From NCBI GenBank assembly GCA_017999235.1, contig JAGOBN010000195.1, forward strand, positions 1 through 7,305: a stretch of 7,305 nucleotides of DNA, in the 5' to 3' direction. This stretch comes from Anaerolineales bacterium. Its GTDB lineage: Bacteria > Chloroflexota > Anaerolineae > Anaerolineales > UBA6663. Shown piece by piece: positions 4,859 to 7,305 of the stretch. Numbering within the stretch: the stretch's first letter is position 1; each line of letters begins with the position of its first letter. The notes under the pieces were generated by a model. That model searched no databases. It saw only the letters and a program-made list of their open reading frames with translations, and was not told where the DNA came from. Made by a program: the position numbers and the translations under genes.

Positions 4859-6998
4859 GGCGCGGCCGCGGCGCTAGACCCACGCGATCCCGGCCCGCCT
4901 GTTTAGCCGCGTATAAAGCCGCGTCAGCGGCCGCTAACAAGGCCGCGGCCGAGGCCGCCTGGCGCGGATACGCCGCCACCCCGATGGAGATTGTCACCGG
5001 CGGCAGGATTTGGCCGGCGTGTGTGACCTTGAGACGCCGCGCTGTGCGGCACAACGCCTGCGCGCGCCGCGCGGCCTGGAGCGGCGGCGCCTCCGGCAGG
5101 ATGACCACAAACTCTTCGCCGCCATAGCGGCAGACGATGTCGGAGCCGCGCACCTGGCGGGTCAGCAGGCCGGCCAGCGCCCGCAAAACCGCATCGCCGG
5201 CCGCGTGGCCATACACATCGTTAAACTGCTTGAAGTAGTCGCAGTCCAGGATCAGCGCGGCCAGCGGCTGGCTCTGGCGCTCCGCCCGATCCAGCTCGCG
5301 CTGCAGAGTCTCTTCCATATAACGCCGGTTAAAAACGCCGGTCAGCGGATCGCGGATCGATTGGTCCCGCAGCGAAAGGCGCAGGCGCAGATTGGCCAGG
5401 GTGAGCCCCAGCGTCTCGCCCAGAGTCGGAGCCAGGTTCCGCAGCACATCCGTGTCCGCCGCCGGCGGCAGCCCCAGGCGCAGAAAACCGTAGATGTGGC
5501 CGTGCGCCGCCAACGGCAGGCACAGCGTCTGGCCGGCGTCCGCGCAGAGACAGGGCAGTTCGGCGGCCGGCCGAAGCTCCCCGCGGAGATACGCCCGGCA
5601 GGCGGCGGGTTCATAATCGGCGCCGGTTAGGGCGCCCCAGCTCGCCACCACCGTCATCGGCCGGTCCGTGATCTCCCGCACGGCCAGCAGGCCATGCGCC
5701 ACTTGGAAATCGGCCTGGCAGGCCGCCGCAATGGTCTGATACGCGTGGCGGGGGTCTTCCACCAATTGCAGCGCCTCCACCAGCCTGTTCACCGCGCGCA
5801 GCTGCTGGTTGTGCTCGGCCAGCTCGCCCAGCGCCGCGCGCAGCTGCTCGTTGGCCTGCCGCAGTGCGGCCTCGGCGCGCTTCTGTTCCGTCAGGTCGGT
5901 GATGACGGCGATGGTGCCGGCCACCTGGCCGGCCCGCCAGCGCGGCGCGCCGGTGACGAGCACCTCCACCACCCGGCCGTCCGCATGGCGCAGCCGGCTC
6001 TCATACGTGGTGGTTTTGCCGGCCTGCCGTTCAGCCCAGGAGCGGTCCAGCCCGGCCTGGTCGGCGGTCACGGTCACGGCCAGCGGGGTCTGGCCCAGCA
6101 AATCTTGCGGCTGGTAACCCGTGAAGGCGGCATAGGCCGGGTTGATGTACTCAAACCGCATCTGATCATCGGTGACGGTCAGCCCCTGACCCATCGCATT
6201 CATCACCGAGAGCGCGAAATCGCGCTCGGTCTGGACATCCAGCTCCAATTGCTTGCGCTCGGTGATATCGCGGTTGCTGACGCGCCGGCCCTGATAGCGC
6301 CCGGCGGCATCCTGCATAGGCCGGCCAACCTGCTCCAGCCAGCGCACCGTGCCGTCCGGCATCCCCAGGCGAAACTCGAGCCGCTGTTCAGCGGCGGTGA
6401 GCTGCGCCGCGCGCTGATGCCGCTCAAAGAGCGCTTGATCGTCCGGGTGGATCAGCCGCGGCAATAGGGCGGGATCGGCCAGAAAGGCTTCCGGCGGCCG
6501 GCCCGTCATCCACGCGCACGAGGGCGAACAATAGCGCCAGACGCCGTCCGGGCCTTCCCAATACACCCAATCCGCGGTGTGGTCCGCCACGAGGTGGTAC
6601 CGGGCTTCGCTCTCCTTCAGGCGCTGGTTGAGCGCGTGCCGATACAGCGCCACTTCAATGGTGCTCTGCAGGCTCGCTTCTTGAAACGGCTTGGTCAGAT
6701 ACCCAAAGGGCTCCGCGATTTTGGCGCGCGCCAGCGTCTCCGCGTCGGCGTGCGCGGTCAGGAAGACCACCGGCAGATCATACTGCCGGCGGATGGCGTC
6801 GGCGGCGGCCACCCCGTCCAGCGCGCCGGCCAAAGCAATATCCATCAGCACCAGGTCCGGACGCAGCTCGCCGGCCGCGGCTACCGCCGCCTCACCCGTG
6901 GCGTAACAGCCGGCCACGGCGTACCCCAGCCGCCGCAGGCTGGCGCTTAAATACGCGCCAATCAGGCCGTCATCTTCGACAATCAGCAGCGTGGCCAT
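4842..6998 (-). CDS. Response regulator diguanylate cyclase, REC-PAS-PAS-GAF-GGDEF
   Basis: Soluble 718-residue cytoplasmic signalling protein expected to make cyclic-di-GMP from two GTP. Domains in order: REC (about 3-118) with acidic pocket Glu8/Asp9, phospho-acceptor Asp53, Thr81 and Lys103 in LTKPF; PAS 1 (about 129-250) ending in a DITERKQ motif; PAS 2 (about 258-375) ending in DLTEQKR; a heptad-like signalling helix (371-412); a GAF-like domain (about 413-545) with LCLPLAAHGHIYGFLRLGL; GGDEF (about 546-708) with DPLTGVFNRR, the FKQFNDVYGH segment and active-site GGEEF at 626-630 (bases 5109-5123). RGSD at 617-620, five residues before GGEEF, is an intact product-inhibition I-site. All key residues are present, so the enzyme should be active. 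The ATG at 6998 overlaps the stop of the upstream kinase gene (TAATG), which makes that kinase the obvious phosphodonor. No membrane segment or EAL domain is seen. PAS and GAF ligands cannot be told from sequence. The last ten residues are an Arg/Pro/Ala tail. Confidence 0.94.
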   Translation of the reverse strand: MATLLIVEDDGLIGAYLSASLRRLGYAVAGCYATGEAAVAAAGELRPDLVLMDIALAGALDGVAAADAIRRQYDLPVVFLTAHADAETLARAKIAEPFGYLTKPFQEASLQSTIEVALYRHALNQRLKESEARYHLVADHTADWVYWEGPDGVWRYCSPSCAWMTGRPPEAFLADPALLPRLIHPDDQALFERHQRAAQLTAAEQRLEFRLGMPDGTVRWLEQVGRPMQDAAGRYQGRRVSNRDITERKQLELDVQTERDFALSVMNAMGQGLTVTDDQMRFEYINPAYAAFTGYQPQDLLGQTPLAVTVTADQAGLDRSWAERQAGKTTTYESRLRHADGRVVEVLVTGAPRWRAGQVAGTIAVITDLTEQKRAEAALRQANEQLRAALGELAEHNQQLRAVNRLVEALQLVEDPRHAYQTIAAACQADFQVAHGLLAVREITDRPMTVVASWGALTGADYEPAACRAYLRGELRPAAELPCLCADAGQTLCLPLAAHGHIYGFLRLGLPPAADTDVLRNLAPTLGETLGLTLANLRLRLSLRDQSIRDPLTGVFNRRYMEETLQRELDRAERQSQPLAALILDCDYFKQFNDVYGHAAGDAVLRALAGLLTRQVRGSDIVCRYGGEEFVVILPEAPPLQAARRAQALCRTARRLKVTHAGQILPPVTISIGVAAYPRQAASAAALLAAADAALYAAKQAGRDRVGLAPRPRRAPGA

Positions 6999-7014
6999 TA
7001 AATCCCCCGCTCCT
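6996..7014 (-). promoter_or_regulatory. TAATG stop-start overlap with purine-rich ribosome binding site
   Basis: On the - strand the kinase ends in TAA and the regulator begins in ATG, sharing one A (6998). AGGAG (7014-7010) lies 11 bases before the ATG and a GGGGGA run (7008-7003) lies closer, both inside the kinase's last codons. This geometry is typical of translational coupling by terminating ribosomes. Confidence 0.8.
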
Positions 7015-7305
7015 GGCGCTCGCCAAAGCGGATCTCAAACGCGGCCCCGCCGGCGCGTGTCACCGTCAGCTCACCATTGATCTGGCGGGTGAGGATTTTC
7101 ACCAACTGCAGGCCCAGCGAGCGCGTCTGACCGGGGTCCAGGTCCGCGGGCAGGCCCACCCCGTCATCGCTGACCGCCAAGTGGAAGCGCCGCGCCGCGC
7201 CTTCCGGCACCGGCTCCGCCGTCAGCGTCACCCGCACCTGGCCGGCCCGGCCGGCCGGGAACGCGTATTTCAGCGCATTGGTCACCAGTTCGTTCACCAT
7301 CAAGC
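6998..7305 (-). CDS. Sensor histidine kinase, C-terminal ATPase end, 5' part outside window
   Basis: About 102 codons of the catalytic (HATPase_c, GHKL-fold) domain of a histidine kinase; the frame runs off the right edge, so sensor and phospho-acceptor His regions are not visible. The TTG at 7303-7301 is internal, not a start. Seen: N-box NELVTNALKYAFP at the edge, with the Asn expected to help bind Mg-ATP; D-box DDGVG (bases 7168-7154); G2 motif SLGLQLV; and a C-terminal INGELTVTRAGGAAFEIRF ending. The NELVTNALKYAFP and SLGLQLVKILTRQINGEL wording is typical of the HisKA_2-type kinases, but that subclass rests on a His region outside the window. It is directly upstream of, and one base overlapped with, the REC-PAS-PAS-GAF-GGDEF gene, so the two very likely form a cognate pair controlling cyclic-di-GMP. 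Any promoter lies beyond the window. Confidence 0.92.
   Translation of the reverse strand, partial: LMVNELVTNALKYAFPAGRAGQVRVTLTAEPVPEGAARRFHLAVSDDGVGLPADLDPGQTRSLGLQLVKILTRQINGELTVTRAGGAAFEIRFGERQERGI

Noticed and set aside
4861..4870. Palindrome CGCGGCCGCG as a terminator after the transglycosylase
   Set aside because: It has no loop and no T-tract, and lies in the Arg/Pro/Ala tail codons of the regulator. The hairpin at 4835-4858 is the better candidate.
5010..6467. Two long open frames on the + strand (5010-5630 and 5694-6467) opposite the response regulator
   Set aside because: They are compositional shadows of the PAS, GAF and GGDEF coding sequence, without a ribosome site or any recognisable motif.

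Overview
This is a GC-rich (roughly two-thirds G+C), densely coded bacterial window with five protein genes and no RNA gene, insertion sequence or CRISPR array. The best taxonomic hint is a lipoprotein with a long Thr-Pro linker directly after its lipidation site, a style very common in Chloroflexota (Anaerolineae and relatives). That class of organism, probably from a metagenome, is an inference from protein style, not a demonstrated placement.

Layout. On the + strand: (1) the C-terminal three quarters of an M3-family (PepF-like) zinc oligoendopeptidase, cut by the left edge and ending at 1389; (2) a 138-bp gap with direct and inverted short repeats; (3) a complete PaaG-like crotonase-fold isomerase, 1528-2310; (4) a 117-bp gap with a G-rich tract and a possible promoter; (5) a complete 805-residue lipoprotein, 2428-4845, made of a TPR superhelix and a C-terminal Slt70-type lytic transglycosylase domain. 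On the - strand: (6) a 718-residue response regulator, 4842-6998, with order REC-PAS-PAS-GAF-GGDEF; (7) upstream of it, the C-terminal ATPase end of a sensor histidine kinase, cut by the right edge.

How the genes work together. The kinase and response regulator share a TAATG stop/start junction and so look like one translationally coupled two-component operon whose output is cyclic-di-GMP synthesis. The GGEEF active site and the RxxD inhibitory site both look intact. The peptidase, isomerase and transglycosylase point the same way but have gaps of more than 100 bp and unrelated functions (peptide turnover, acyl-CoA metabolism, cell-wall remodelling), so I do not treat them as one operon. The transglycosylase and response-regulator genes converge and overlap by 4 bp. 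Both stop codons lie in the loop of a 7-bp all-GC hairpin.

I found no clear new defence or mobile system. The points most worth checking are the hairpin at the convergent stop codons, the related repeat tracts in both intergenic gaps, the possibly leaderless start of the transglycosylase, its substituted catalytic-domain motifs, and strong over-representation of the palindrome GCCGGC.
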